Positions 47,105 through 58,445 of a stretch of DNA of 64,000 bases are shown in pieces. A model generated the notes under the pieces. The model searched no databases. It was not told the DNA's origin and saw only the letters and a list, made by a program, of their open reading frames with translations. This DNA comes from Phycomyces blakesleeanus NRRL 1555(-) (Eukaryota; Mucoromycota; Mucoromycetes; Mucorales; Phycomycetaceae): positions 2,967,223-3,031,222 of the forward strand of contig NW_017265135.1 in NCBI RefSeq assembly GCF_001638985.1. The letters run 5' to 3'. Numbering within the stretch: position 1 is the first letter of the stretch; each line of letters opens with the position of its first letter. Position numbers and translations under genes: made by a program.

Positions 47105-48420
47105 TAAGATAGACAAAATCCACCAAAAGGTCCATTATGCTCATCACATAATTTAAATACATTTATTAAAGAAAAAATTTACAAAGGAAATGAAGGTCGC
47201 TTAAAAAAAAAAGAGGAGAATAATAGTCATTCTCTTTGGATTTGTACATCAATCCCTCGGACATAATGCACGAAATACAAGGCTAAAATTTGTTCAATTC
47301 GTATTTCCACACATTTATTTTGAAACGCATTATTGTCCTCTCTCTTTTTCTTTTAGTAGACGTATAATAGATGGAGAAAGAAAAAGGTACATAGAGACTT
47401 TGACTGCTGTGATATATAATTACAATGATTTTAATATGGTATAAAATATTATAATTATTTTTGTATTAGCATAGAGTCTCGAGCGTGGGATGTGATCGTA
47501 CTCTGGATGTGCCCCGTTTGGATCTTGGCTGGTGTTACTTTTTACTGGACCCACAATTTCAAGCCATGTTAATTGAAAAGAAAAAGTCAAAACAAAACAA
47601 AGAAACGTCTTTAAGAGATAGGATATATCCAATTATGAATAACTGCATTCAAAGCATTCAAACAAGCACTTGAACTTGCACTTGAACATATATATATATA
47701 TATATAAATGTATGTACCTTTGTTCATGTGTATAAACCTATATACAAATTATATAATCAAATGTCTAAAAGTCCAGTCTTTTTCTCTACTCTTTCCCTTT
47801 CTTTTCTTCTTCCCTTTATATCCTATTTTAGTTCTTCTATACATTTTGTGTTGTTAGGTCGCACAAAACGAACAAACCAATAAGTACAAAAAATAATCCA
47901 AGACTACAAAAAGGAGGGATCGTAACACCACCCAAAAAAAATAGTGTCTTACAGTAATAACAAGTATAAAACCGGGGACACAGAAAAAGGCAATGCACGA
48001 AAGAAAGAAGAAAGAAAGAAAAAGAAAAAGAAAATGTATATAAAAGATATATATATATATAAAAATATAAAATAGAGCTTGATAGATAGATAGATAGATA
48101 AAGAGATATAAGCAATTCAAATAAAGAAAAATAAAATAGAAAAATCACAACGATACGAGAATGAAACTAAAGAGGAACACATATAAAGTACATGCGAAAT
48201 AAAAGATGCTAGCAAGGAGATAACGAGAAAGCAAAAGATAATAAAAGAAATAAAGAAATAGTTAAATAGTTAAATAGATATAGTGATAGATAGATAAAAT
48301 AGATAAAATAGAGATAGAACAAGTCTTGACAAAAAAATAGTAGCAATAATAATAATAATAATAGAATAGAGAATAAAGATATTAAAAGCAAAAAAAAAAA
48401 AGAATGTAAAGAAATAAAAA
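46279..48420. other. convergent spacer
   Basis: 3' flanks of the GT2 gene (+) and the RRM gene (-). ATCACACC-type repeats at 46295-46335, TATAT and ATTAT tracts at 46540-46595, a GA tract at 47066-47101 and poly-A/G-rich sequence at 48000-48420. A less AT-rich stretch at 47465-47585 is open on both strands for about 60-70 codons but has no splice or start support. Confidence 0.5.
47066..47101. repeat. (GA)n microsatellite
   Basis: About 18 uninterrupted GA units. Confidence 0.95.
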
Positions 48421-48814
48421 TTATTGAGCGTAGATCTGGTTGAATCTCCAAGCAGATGCATTGGAAGACGTCTTCTTGTCAAGTAAGGTGGTCGAGAAGA
48501 GGTTGTCAGTGTCTCGCAGGAGATCCAATGTGTCGTTGCGGTAGGTGTTGTCAAAGGAGGACTGTTGTTGATGGCGTTGGTGTGGCGAAAAGACGTGAGA
48601 AGGGAAAGTGGGTTGAGGAGGGTTCATGGTTGGTTGCAACTGCTGTTGGATAGAGGAAAAGGTTGTGTAGGCAAGAGGATTGTATGGGAATGCACTATTG
48701 CTACAAAATAAGTAACAGTAAAAAAAAAGAAAGAAAGAAAGGAAAGAGAAATGAAATATAAAATATGAGTTAGTTGGGCCTTATTTTGTTTTCTTCTTCA
48801 TTCTTTTTTTGTGA

Positions 48815-48846
<32 letters not shown>

Positions 48847-50635
48847 ATCTTTGAGCATATTAGTCAGCTAAATATATATAGATTCTATTATTTAGGTTTT
48901 TTTTTCTATATTTTGTTGTTGTTGATTTTTGATTTTTGATTTTTGTTGTTGAAATTGTGAGAGGCATTATTACCGTGGCAGGGTGGGTGGGACAGGCAAA
49001 GGCTTTTGTTCGGTCTGCTGGGAACGGCCCCAGGAAAGACGAATTCGGGAGTTTCCGATTTGATATCCATTCATCTCCTGAATAGCCATCTCGGCAGACT
49101 GTCTAGAGACATACTGAACGAATCCACAACCTTTACCAGTTGGTATTTTGACATAAATGATTTCGCCAAACGAGCTAAAGTACTGCTGAAGACCCTCTTC
49201 GCTGATCGGTGCAGACAGTCCTCCGACAAAGACAGTCGTGTTTGTGGGGTCCGTGAACATAAGCTGTTGCTGAAGAGGAGGTGACCGAGTAGAGGGTGAG
49301 GATGGGAGAGAGGAGGTTGGTGAAAGGGCGGGATATTGCGCATGGCCTGCACGACTGTTCTTGGGGGTGGCGACGGAGACACGGATCGGACGGGAACCGA
49401 GAAAGACGCCCTGCATCTCAACCAAAGCATGCTGTTGCTCTACTGGGTCGCTGAAACGAACAAAGCCGTATCCACGAGACATAGACGTACGTGGGTCTGT
49501 CATGATCTTAGCGGACTTGCATGAGCGATAGCGAGTTTGGAAGATGACCTACAGAATAATAAAAAGAAAAGATGAAATGAATAAATTCAAAAATAAAATA
49601 AAATAAATAAATCATAATTAATAAAATAAATCTTTGTTGACATTAGTTTGTGTTCTTACCAAAAGACCAGATTCATTGACCTCAGGACTCAGGTCACCCA
49701 CAAAAATAGAGTACTCAGGCTGTCTGTCCTCACTACATTTTTTTGGTAGATTAAAAATTCACAAGAAGATTAGTCTTTCTTTTCTCTGAAATAGTGTGTG
49801 TGCGTGTGTGCGTGTGTGCGTGTGTTTTTTTTCTTGTGTTTGTGTATGTGTGTACACAAGGTTGTTGAGAATGCATTGTTACCGTCGGTCAATAAGTCCC
49901 CCTCCCGAGGCCCAATTGAGCTTAAAGGGCTTGTGAGTGTTTGGAATAAGAGCTCCGTTGTAGGTGTTCAAAGCATTAAAGGCGCTTGAAGTTGATCCAA
50001 AGTCAACAAAGGCATATCCAGCACTGGTACTAGCCAATACAAAAAAATACAAAAAATAGTAATAATATAATATATATATATATATACAATACAATATAAT
50101 ACAATATAATATAATAAAGGGCGCAGTTGAGTAAGAATAAGTGTGTGGAACAATACGGTTTGGTACAGTGCACTCCAGTATATTAAAGTATAGTACAGTA
50201 CAGTATAGTAAAGTAAAGTACAGTACAGTACAGTACAGCGCAGTATAGTATAGTATAGTTATACCAGTTGCAGTTACATACAGTACAGTACAGTACAGTA
50301 CAATCCAGTACAGTACAGTATATTGGTACAGAAAGGAATTATGATTATGATTATTTTTTTTTGATTATTATTGAGTGTACCTTGTCATTTTGTCTCGGAT
50401 GACCTTGACCATGACCTTTTCATTAAGGTTGAACCACAGTTGACGAATGACTTGTTCATCCATCCATGGTTCTAATTCACCCATCCTAAACTTTCCATTT
50501 AAATAATTGATCAAAAGCATGTACTATAGTTTCGTACCACAATGTTGTCTTGCTTCCATTATCAAGAAACAAGGAAGATGGTGGAGAGAATGAGGATGAG
50601 AGTGGTTGTGTAAGGTCGTAAGGATAATCCATCAT
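48421..50635 (-). CDS. three-RRM RNA-binding protein, Nam8/Csx1/RBP45 type
   Basis: Six exons: 50538-50635, 50381-50485, 49883-50029, 49660-49732, 48974-49548 and 48421-48700. They give 425 residues. RRM1 begins LWMGELEPWMDEQVIRQLW and has YAFVDFGS. RRM2 begins YSIFVGDLSPEVNESGLL and has SRGYGFVRFSD. RRM3 begins TTVFVGGLSAPISEEGLQQYF and has GCGFVQYVSR. The order, the W-M-G-E-L start, the compact RRM1-RRM2 linker and the shorter RRM3 match Nam8/Ngr1, Csx1 and plant RBP45/47. These proteins act in 5' splice-site recognition with U1 snRNP or in mRNA stability under stress. The C-terminus is Gln/Pro/Ser/Asn-rich and probably disordered. Two start codons are adjacent (50635 and 50632). The intron after exon 2 holds a long ACAGT/ATAGT array. 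Which of the Nam8 or Csx1 roles applies cannot be decided. Confidence 0.93.
50171..50325. repeat. (ACAGT/ATAGT)n array within an intron
   Basis: Degenerate pentamer array (GTACA, GTATA, GTAAA variants) filling much of the second intron of the RRM gene, broken by a short unique piece near 50257-50275. Confidence 0.85.
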
Positions 50636-51037
50636 ACAAAGTCAAGTCAAAAGAAATAAAAGAAAGAAAGAAAAATGAAAAATGAAAATGAAAACTGAAA
50701 AATGAACAACAACAAAAAAAAACGAGAACAAGGACAAGTAAAAGAAGAAGAAGAGGTAGAGAGAGAAAATAGGAAAGAAGCAGAAGAAGCAGAGTCAAAT
50801 AATAATAATAAAAATAAAAATAATAAAAAAGGTAAAAATTTTCTGGGAAATAAAATATATATAAAAAAATATATATAAATGTGTATACAGGCGTGTATAA
50901 AAAAAATGAACCTAAATATATATATATAAAGTATAAAAAAACAGTCGAATTTAGTAATAAAAAAAAAAGAGAGAGAGGACAAAGAGAGAGAAAGAGAAAG
51001 AAGACTTTTTGCCATGTGGCAATTAAAACCAATTATT
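50636..51037. other. spacer between tandem minus-strand genes
   Basis: About 400 bp with A/G-rich tracts serving as upstream region of the RRM gene and 3' flank of the JmjC gene. The 156- and 133-codon minus frames here are L/F/S low-complexity translations of purine tracts. Confidence 0.6.
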
Positions 51038-52408
51038 TTATAAACCATATTTGATCGTATGTTTCAATTGATCTAAACAGTCTAGCGATTTGTACTCAAA
51101 GTACTTTATCAACAATGGTTCATTGTCTTCCATCTTTTTAATAACCCGCCTCAGACATTCATATTCGAATTCACGTCCAGGTCGGCTCTCTTCACCAGCT
51201 CTGTCCACAGCGCTCTGGGCAATCTCAATAAACAACTTCCAATGCCAGCCACTGTGGACATGCAGCAGATCCTGACATTGCTCAACAAACTCTAGAGGAC
51301 TCATCTCATCCTCCAGATTGTCAATAGCATGTCGCACATCCACAAGGTCATTCGCAAGAGACTCAAAAGTCTTTTCGACATTTGTAGAGTTTGTCCAATT
51401 GTGATTGATTGAAATAGTAGGTCCCAGATTTTCTACCTGATGAAACCATCCACTTGGTACAAACAGCGTCTCTCCGGCTTTTTGATAAAGGACTATCCGC
51501 TCTGCCCTTTCGAAATCAGGAAACTCTAGTGGATCAACATTGCGGATATCATACACAAGATCTCCACGCTTGTTCTTGTAAAGATGTTCTTGTCCAGGTC
51601 TAAAGAGTGTCCACTTTTTGACACCACAAATGTTACTTGACCAAGAATAAGACCTTTCATTTGTGGAAAAAAAAATTAAAATTAATATATATATAAATAA
51701 AGATAGTCACTACTCAAATACATATCTTGATTATATAGAGCATTACAAAAATACACACATTTGCATATGTATATAATTGTCATTTATACTTGTTATTCTC
51801 TTCTTCTTCTTCTTCTTACCTGTAGACGTCGGCATGAAAGGGGGTAAATGTGCCATCACCTCCCATATAAGAAAATCTGTAGTCATCCTCAGAACCATCG
51901 GCCATTTTCCTGCCAACCCAATATCCATTTAGCCAGTCATCTAATTTCAACAAGCCAAACCATAAGAGATATATAAAAATCAACTCATTTTCTTTAATTC
52001 CTTACCTTCAAAGATCTTTGGTACCTCATATGCTTTTATCTCGGGGCGTGCTTGTACAAAATGCCAATCCTTTAGATAGAATCGAGATTTACCAGTATCT
52101 TTCTGCCACAGATCAACAAAGTCATCAAAGGTCATCTCACTTCGCTTCTGATCTGTAAAGTACCGGTCATTGCAGTCGGCTACTTGTACCTTGCAGGATC
52201 CATAGATAGTTCGGAGATGTTCATAGTTTGGAATGCGTCTAGAACGATTGGAATCACTTTTATCTTGTTCAACAGTAACCCATGACTTTGTTGCCTCCCA
52301 TTCAGCTGTTAGTGATGGTCCAATAAGGGCTGGTAGATTTGGAATCAGATGATGATGAAGGAACTTTTCATAACTAGGAGGCTGCTCATAATATTGTACA
52401 CAATTCAT
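51038..52408 (-). CDS. JMJD4-type JmjC 2-oxoglutarate oxygenase
   Basis: Three exons (52006-52408, 51820-51940, 51038-51653) give 379 residues. The Fe(II) ligands are HxD at His170/Asp172 (TPFHADVYRSYSW) and His246 (PSGWFHQVENL). GDGTFTPFHADVY, GVKKWTLFRPGQE and TISINHNW are characteristic of the JMJD4/JMJD6 branch, and FYLKDWHF is the conserved lead-in. Human JMJD4 hydroxylates Lys63 of the translation termination factor eRF1; a hydroxylase role in translation is therefore more likely than histone demethylation, by homology. The C-terminal 130 residues are helical (VRHAIDNLEDEMSPLEFVEQC), as in JMJD4. A cytosolic location is expected. The start ATG at 52408 gives MNCVQYYEQPPSYEKF, a plausible family N-terminus. 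Confidence 0.94.
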
Positions 52409-52467
52409 AACCAGTATATTGGTATTACTATATAATTATATATATGCACAAACACAAGCACACACTC

Positions 52468-52502
<35 letters not shown>

Positions 52503-54388
52503 TGACAAGCTTTAAAAATTAAATAAATAAATAAATAAATAAATAAAGTAAAATAAAAATATATGACAAAAATTAAATTAAATTAAATTAAATTAAATTA
52601 AATTAAAGTTTTGTGTGCCCAGTCTTTTTTTCCCTCTCCTTCTCCCCTTCTTCCACTCCTTCACAGTCCAATGGGAACCGTCACCCAAAGTAGTGTAGTC
52701 AAATTATTAACATTTTAAGATCATATACATTCATATATACTATTATTAATATAAAGAGCTAATAATTGTAATACATGCACATGTACACACTCACACATAT
52801 TTATATACAAATGAATAGCTATGTATTTTATCCAAGATATTTTGTTTTTGTTTTCTTATTGTTAACACATTATATATATATATATATACATATATATAAA
52901 AGAGAGAATATATTAGAATTAGACTTGTAGTGTAAGTATGGACTTGTTAATAATCAGCCTACATGACCCATGTTGTGGTACAGATACCACGAGTTGAATG
53001 ATCTCGTAATATTTGATAATATTTACAAACTAATATATACATTATATATATATGTAGACAGAGACACCAAGACAGTTTCTATAGTGAATCGTAAAAAGGG
53101 AAACAATAATCTTTATCTCTTTAAGCAACACATACTCTTTATTTGACTTTAGATCTCACTAAAATTGTACCATATCCTTCCCTCCATTCCCCCCCCCCCC
53201 CCCCCCCCCCTCCCCCTCTACAGGGTTCTTACATACATGATAGCTTCAATTCCCCTTAAAAAAATATGCACCCAATAGTCATAATAAGCATAGTAAAAGT
53301 AGCTGAAATATATATATATATATATATATAATTAACATTTTCTGTAATATAGAAAAATAAAAACAATATGCCTGGAATTTGTCAAATGTTCAATTGTTGT
53401 AGTAATAAACTTTCTTTAATGTGAAGAATGCTATTGTTGCATGAGAAATTATTTTAGGGTGAGTACACAATCTAATGTTAATGAATAGCATATATATATA
53501 CGCTCGGTTATCAAAGGTATAAACACATATGTATTTCTCTCTGTAAGTAAATATAATCTTTTCTTTGGTTCTGTCAAATATTGCCAAGGATATACAATTT
53601 GTTATTGTAATAAAAATAATAATAAATATCGAATGATTTTGGTATCAATTTTCTTTTCAAGCTATACTTTACACACACATATATATATATATATACCAAT
53701 ATTTCATGTTAATAGTGATACAGAATACATTTGGTATAATGCTTATATATATATGAAAAATAGTATAGGCTTATAATATAAAAGCCATCATAAAATGTAT
53801 ACCAAACCCGAGGAATCAATTGCCTACACGAATTTTTAGGGACCAGATGTATTAATTTGTTTGGTTGTTTCTTTTCTTTTCTTTTTTTTTTGGTCCGGTA
53901 TCTAACAAAGAAATAAGAAATACCGAAATCTCAAAAGGTCCGGTAAACAAAAATAAAATAAAAAAATAAGAGTAAAATCAACTTCCCGGCTTGGTCAAAG
54001 AGAGGTCGCTTTTTTTTTTTTTTTTTTTTTTTAGAGTATAGTATTTCGTCACCAATACTGATTTGGCTAAAGAAAATCAAAAAGAAATAAAAGAAGTCTT
54101 AGAGTGTATAGGGTACCATAATCAAGTACTATGTACATATCATATATATTTATACATTTTAGCTTGATCTTTACTCCAACATATGGTTAATACAGTAATG
54201 CTTACAACTGTCCAAAGAATTCGAGAGTCACCGTGACTGGGCAACTCAATTAAGAGCCACAAGTAACATGGTAGAGAGGTAGAATTTTAAAAAAATAAAA
54301 TAAAATAAAAAGGTTGGGGAGACGGGGGGCGGGGGAAGAGAAGTTTACATGGTGATCAGAGTTGATTAACAACCAGCCAAACAACAAA
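52409..54388. other. divergent spacer
   Basis: Between the JmjC gene (-) and COA5 (+). CA tract at 52473-52500, AAAT and AAATT tracts at 52520-52610, a CCAAT-like site near 52670, TA tracts, a C23 run at 53188-53210 and a T23 run at 54010-54032. No exon or RNA gene recognised. Confidence 0.5.
53188..53210 (+). repeat. C23 homopolymer
   Basis: Uninterrupted run of 23 C followed by TCCCCCTC. The length is likely to be unstable in sequencing. Confidence 0.9.
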
Positions 54389-54758
54389 ATGCCCTCTTCA
54401 TGCAAAGAAATTCGCCAAGAGCTAATCGATTGCATGTTAAAGTCAAACTGTGTACTTGTCAAGCGTAACACTGTGGCCGAATGTTTCAAAAAAGATAAAG
54501 AAGGAGAAGTACCCGAGGAATGTCAGAGCATCCGAAAGAGTTATGCTGAATGCAGACGTGGAATGGTAAGAATCAAGCCTTTTTTTTTTTCTCTTCTTCT
54601 TCTTCTTCTTCTTTTATTGCTGTTGATTTTGTTTTGTTGCTGTAACTTTATTCTGTTTTATTCATTCTTTTTTTTTGTATTTTGTATGATACATTTTATC
54701 ACGGCTTAATATTTAGATTGATCCTCGTATGCGGTTTAGAGGAAATAAGACGCAGTAG
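54389..54758 (+). CDS. COA5: cytochrome c oxidase assembly factor COA5/PET191
   Basis: Two exons (54389-54565, 54717-54758) give 72 residues. Both twin-CX9C pairs are complete: CKEIRQELIDC (5-15) and CQSIRKSYAEC, with further Cys residues at SNC and AECF as in PET191. RRGMIDPRMRFRGNKTQ is the family C-terminus; the exon break falls after RRGM. The protein enters the mitochondrial intermembrane space through the Mia40 disulfide relay and is needed to assemble complex IV, acting in an inner-membrane-associated complex. The intron has GTAAGA and TTTAG ends and is T-rich. Length and motif order agree with yeast (108) and animal (74) homologues. Confidence 0.96.
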
Positions 54759-55178
54759 GATAGAAACGGACCAAATCAAACCAAATTAGACAAAAGAGAA
54801 GACAAGACAATGCAAGAGAGCTTAATGGATTTGTACTTGTTCACTTGCTAAATATTGCCAATCATTTTGTACTTCTTTTTCGTCCTTGTCTTTTTTTTTC
54901 CTTGTTATTTCTGTTCTTGTTCTTGTTCTTGTTCCTGTCCCTGTCCCTGTTTTTTTTCCTTTGCCTTTGCCTTTGCCTTTATTTATTATTATTATTATTG
55001 TTTATTATTATTATTATTAGTATTATTGCTATTATTGCTATTATTGTTATTGTTATTGTTATTATTTGTATTTACTTATTTATTTCTGTTTGAATATGTG
55101 TGTCCGTATTTTGTCAGACATATACTTGTCATGTAGTGTAAGGAGGCATAGAAGGGATTAATCAAGGAATGTGGAGAC
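54759..55178. other. convergent spacer
   Basis: 3' flanks of COA5 and the orphan at 55179. TTCTTG/CCTTTG/TTATTA runs at 54900-55070 produce meaningless plus-strand frames. Nothing else is seen. Confidence 0.6.
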
Positions 55179-56831
55179 CTAAAGGTTTTCGAAAAGTGGA
55201 ATACTCCCTATTTGCTGGGGAAGGCAACGGCCTGGAGCAAATCCCTTTGTGACATTGTCCGGAGGGTTAATTACTGGGCGGATAATGCGCATAAATGGGA
55301 TTTTGTCCTTTTGGTCCTGTAGATATTCACGTGAATCACTACGTCTACGGTTTCCATAGGATGGTGAATGGTGGTAGTATGTAGCTCCATCCTTGATAAA
55401 TCTATAAAGCAAAAAAAAATAATGATAACAAAATGTTTTATATAAAATGTATTTGGATTAAGATAAGATTACTTACGTATCAATAAGATTTCCAGCCTCG
55501 ATTCCCTTGATGTTCTCGCTGTATGTATTGAGGGACATGAGTTCATCTCGACTGTATGTCTGACGTCCTATAAGGGACGGAGAGCGAGGAGCAGCAGGAT
55601 CAGAGCTATTAGACTGTTGCTGGAACGAAATGCCCATATAATCCTGGTTCTTTTCAAAGGCTGTGTGCCCGAATACAATATTTGTGGTCGAGTTCCCAGT
55701 AGACATGTCATTTCCTGTCATACTATCCTGTGCCGAATGCACAGAGGGGCATGTAAAACTCTTGCTAGAGAAAGCGTCATATTTCGAAAACTCTTGAGAG
55801 CCGCATTCATCTGTACTATAGGTTAGATCATCAATATCAAGCAAAACAAGGTCTTTAATAAAAGATGAAATGCCCGGTCTGCTAAGATAAGCTACAAAAA
55901 GTCGTTCACCCCCCATGATCAATCTATTAGAGGTTACTTGGAACTATATTGATTTATTGTTTTCTTTTATTACCGTATGAGAATATTGTGTCTAGACTGT
56001 TCTTGCCTTGTATGTTTGTCAGGAAAGCAAACATTCAGTAATACCAATACAATAGATAGATAGATATATAGATAGATAGATGAAGTTTAGTATTATTTTA
56101 CAGGTCGATAAGCTGTCAAAATTTATGCCAAGTATGATGTATCCACCTTGTTCATTTGATACAGTATCCGTACTGAGATCCAGAAGCGGACCGATGTTTT
56201 TGATTGGAGATACCGGACGAGTATCACTTGGCCATGAACACGTTTGGATATTAAATTCATCGCTCACATAATCTTGGTGCGCGTTATTGTATGTTTTTGA
56301 ACTAGTAGTGCTAACGTGATCTACTTTTTATATATCTCTTGTTAATCAATTTGATGTTTTACCTGTATCTCTTTTTATGTAAAACTTTTGTGTGTGTGTA
56401 ATGAAGAAGCAAATAAAGTTCTTTATGTTTGTGGTGATTGCCTACCTTGGTTGGCTAGTGAATAAGTGGATCCCTCGGATATATTTGTAGGGATATTGGG
56501 AGGAGTAGACCCAGGTGTTTCTGGCTCTTCCCATGAGATATTTGGAACCCAAGAGTCGCTGCTCACTGAAGATGATTTGATCAACTCTGGTGTATTGATT
56601 TCTGTGGATTGAATTATTTCTTGGGGACTATCTTTGAGTTTTGCCTTTCTTGCTATGGAATAGAAGTGTTAGAAATATTAATATCTATGTATGATGTACA
56701 AAATTGTTTGTAGAGTTGATTTTCAGACCTTCCATAATAGCCTTGGCATTCCATGGTCTGTATTGAACTTCCTTAGGACCTTTATTGTGCGGTCTAGAAT
56801 AGTTTGAAGCTACAGCGACGTTACTTCTCAT
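55179..56831 (-). CDS. unidentified 403-residue protein
   Basis: Five exons: 56729-56831, 56446-56652, 56102-56320, 55477-55936 and 55179-55401. They join in phase to 403 residues. N-terminus MRSNVAVASNYSRPHNKGPKEV, then EVQYRPWNAKAIMEGRKAKL, a Ser/Pro/Glu-rich part with ISWEEPETPGSTPPN, GGYIILGINFDSLS, acidic DLVLLDIDDLTYSTDE and a basic C-terminus RIIRPVINPPDNVTKGFAPGRCLPQQIG. No signal peptide or known domain is recognised. Splice choices are less certain than in other genes: the first donor is GTCTGA and the fourth exon uses a CCAAG acceptor chosen by phase. An in-frame upstream ATG at 56921 would add a Phe-rich stretch, more likely leader sequence. Probably a lineage-specific regulatory or scaffold protein. 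Confidence 0.6.
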
Positions 56832-57326
56832 TTGAGATTTATAGATGTAGATAGAAAATAAGAAGAAGCAAAAGAAGAAGCAGAAGAAGAAGAGAGGATT
56901 TTGAAAGGAATACGGAAACATTGGTATTTATAGCTCATGTTTATGATCGCCAATAGTAGAAGAAATAAAATAATTAAAAATAAATAAGTAAAAATAAGTG
57001 TCGTGCCAGGCTGACGTAAAAGAATAGCAATTTGATATATTGACTGGTTTTATGACATTAAATATATGCATGTGTGTGTGTAGGTTTGAGTAAGATAACA
57101 ATAACAACAATGGCAGCAATAGTAATAATATAATATAGTATAGTATATTATAGTATATTATCAGTAAAAATAATAATAATAATAAATAAAGAGAAAAAAA
57201 AAACATTAATATTAATATAGGTAGGATATAGTAGATTCAAGGCAAGTTTAGTCAAATACAATTTAGCTTTTGATTTGTTTGCCTTTTTTTTTGGTTTTTG
57301 GTTTTTGGTTGTGTCTTTCTCTTTTC
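56832..57326. other. spacer between tandem minus-strand genes
   Basis: Upstream of the orphan and 3' flank of SCAMP. GAA-type tract at 56865-56895 and TAATA/TAGTATA tracts at 57120-57190. No exon. Confidence 0.6.
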
Positions 57327-58445
57327 TTAATGTCTTTGGGTGGCACTCTGCCATGCTACATTCACTGCAGCATCGCGAACAGTATCAGATCTACCCATCT
57401 TGACAAGGGCTTCTTGTTTGGCTTCCTGGAATGTGTGGCCAGCAGCCTTGTAATGGTCATAGGTCTTCTTGTACAGGAACAGTGCCATGAATCCCATAAC
57501 AATCCAGCAGATGGTAGCCAGAAGTGTAAATATGGCAGATGTTATAAAGTGATCAGAGAAGAGAGTTACTAGCAAGATAAGTCCTGCACCTCCACTAATC
57601 CATGTATTAGCCAAATATGCAAACGCACAAGTCTATAGATCCGATTCAGATTATCTTGGACTTTCTTTCTTTAACTTACGTAGAAGGAATACCGATGGCC
57701 ATGTAAAAAGTATAGAGAATATGGAAACCGTTGAACACAAAAAAGAAGTCTGCCAAAAAATGCTTAGACATATTTTCAATACAGTACAAAACTTACAGTA
57801 GTAGAGCGAGGTGTCCTTCATATACGCGTTATAAACAGGTCTGTACCAGAGGAAGAAACTGGCAGCAGTGTGTGTGAATAGCTCAGTAACAGCTACCCCC
57901 ATGCTGGTTGGGGCGCTTGTGATAGACTCTGGATGTGAGACGAGAACACACAAGCAGGCAATAAAGTTGAGAACCAAGGTGATTTCGAATAAGAGCCATT
58001 CGCGATACAGCCACCAGACCACTGGCTGATGCTGGATAGGAATCTCAACTGGAATATTGAGGTACATTATAGGAAAACAAGGCGGGAAGTTGTTGGCACC
58101 TGGACGAACAGCTTGGCGCTGTCTCTCATCCAGCTCTCTTTCTCGTTCAGCTAACTCGGCCTCCTTTTTGCGCAGAGCTTCTTCTCTGGTAGTCGTTTCA
58201 TTGTTCGATGCTGGGTTGGGAGACAGCTTGGAACTTTGCTGGACGGCATAAGGATCATGACTGCTCGAGAGTTGCTGGTAAGACGTTCCAGAAAAGTCAT
58301 CTACATTGCTTGTGACCTGGACCTTGTCAGTCTCAAACTGGTATAGACGCTCGGTGTTCTGAGAGTTGAGAGCATCAGTGATTGAGGGATCCTGAAAGGG
58401 ATTCTTGGGGTCATCGAATGGACCAGTCTGTTGTTGATGAGCCAT
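57327..58445 (-). CDS. secretory carrier-associated membrane protein (SCAMP)
   Basis: Three exons (57797-58445, 57680-57749, 57327-57594) give 328 residues, normal for SCAMPs. The cytosolic N-terminus has an NPF motif (residues 15-17, KNPFQDPS) for EH-domain adaptors, then a coiled coil (about 86-112, REEALRKKEAELAERERELD). FPPCFPIMYLNIPVEIPIQHQPVVWWLYREWLLFE leads into four membrane spans. The E-peptide-like loop LWYRPVYNAY lies between spans two and three, and AIGIPSTGGAGL matches the family's GIPxxGxxG. The C-terminal tail has AGHTFQEAKQEA. SCAMPs work in post-Golgi and endosomal recycling. Exon 3 must start at the TTAG before TGGAGG; the earlier CTATAG acceptor breaks the phase. The start at 58445 is preferred to an upstream TTG-initiated frame. 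Confidence 0.94.

Noticed and set aside
47420..47673. Open frames on both strands in a less AT-rich patch
   Set aside because: 70 and 62 codons without splice sites, recognisable motif or start context. Kept as unexplained spacer.
50562..51048. 156- and 133-codon minus-strand frames
   Set aside because: Leu/Phe/Ser/Tyr runs from purine-rich repeats, overlapping the first exon and upstream region of the RRM gene in other frames.
57630..57679. 47-nt version of the last SCAMP intron (CTATAG acceptor)
   Set aside because: It shifts the frame. The acceptor at 57595-57596 keeps phase and restores GIPSTGGAGL, so the longer 85-nt intron is used.
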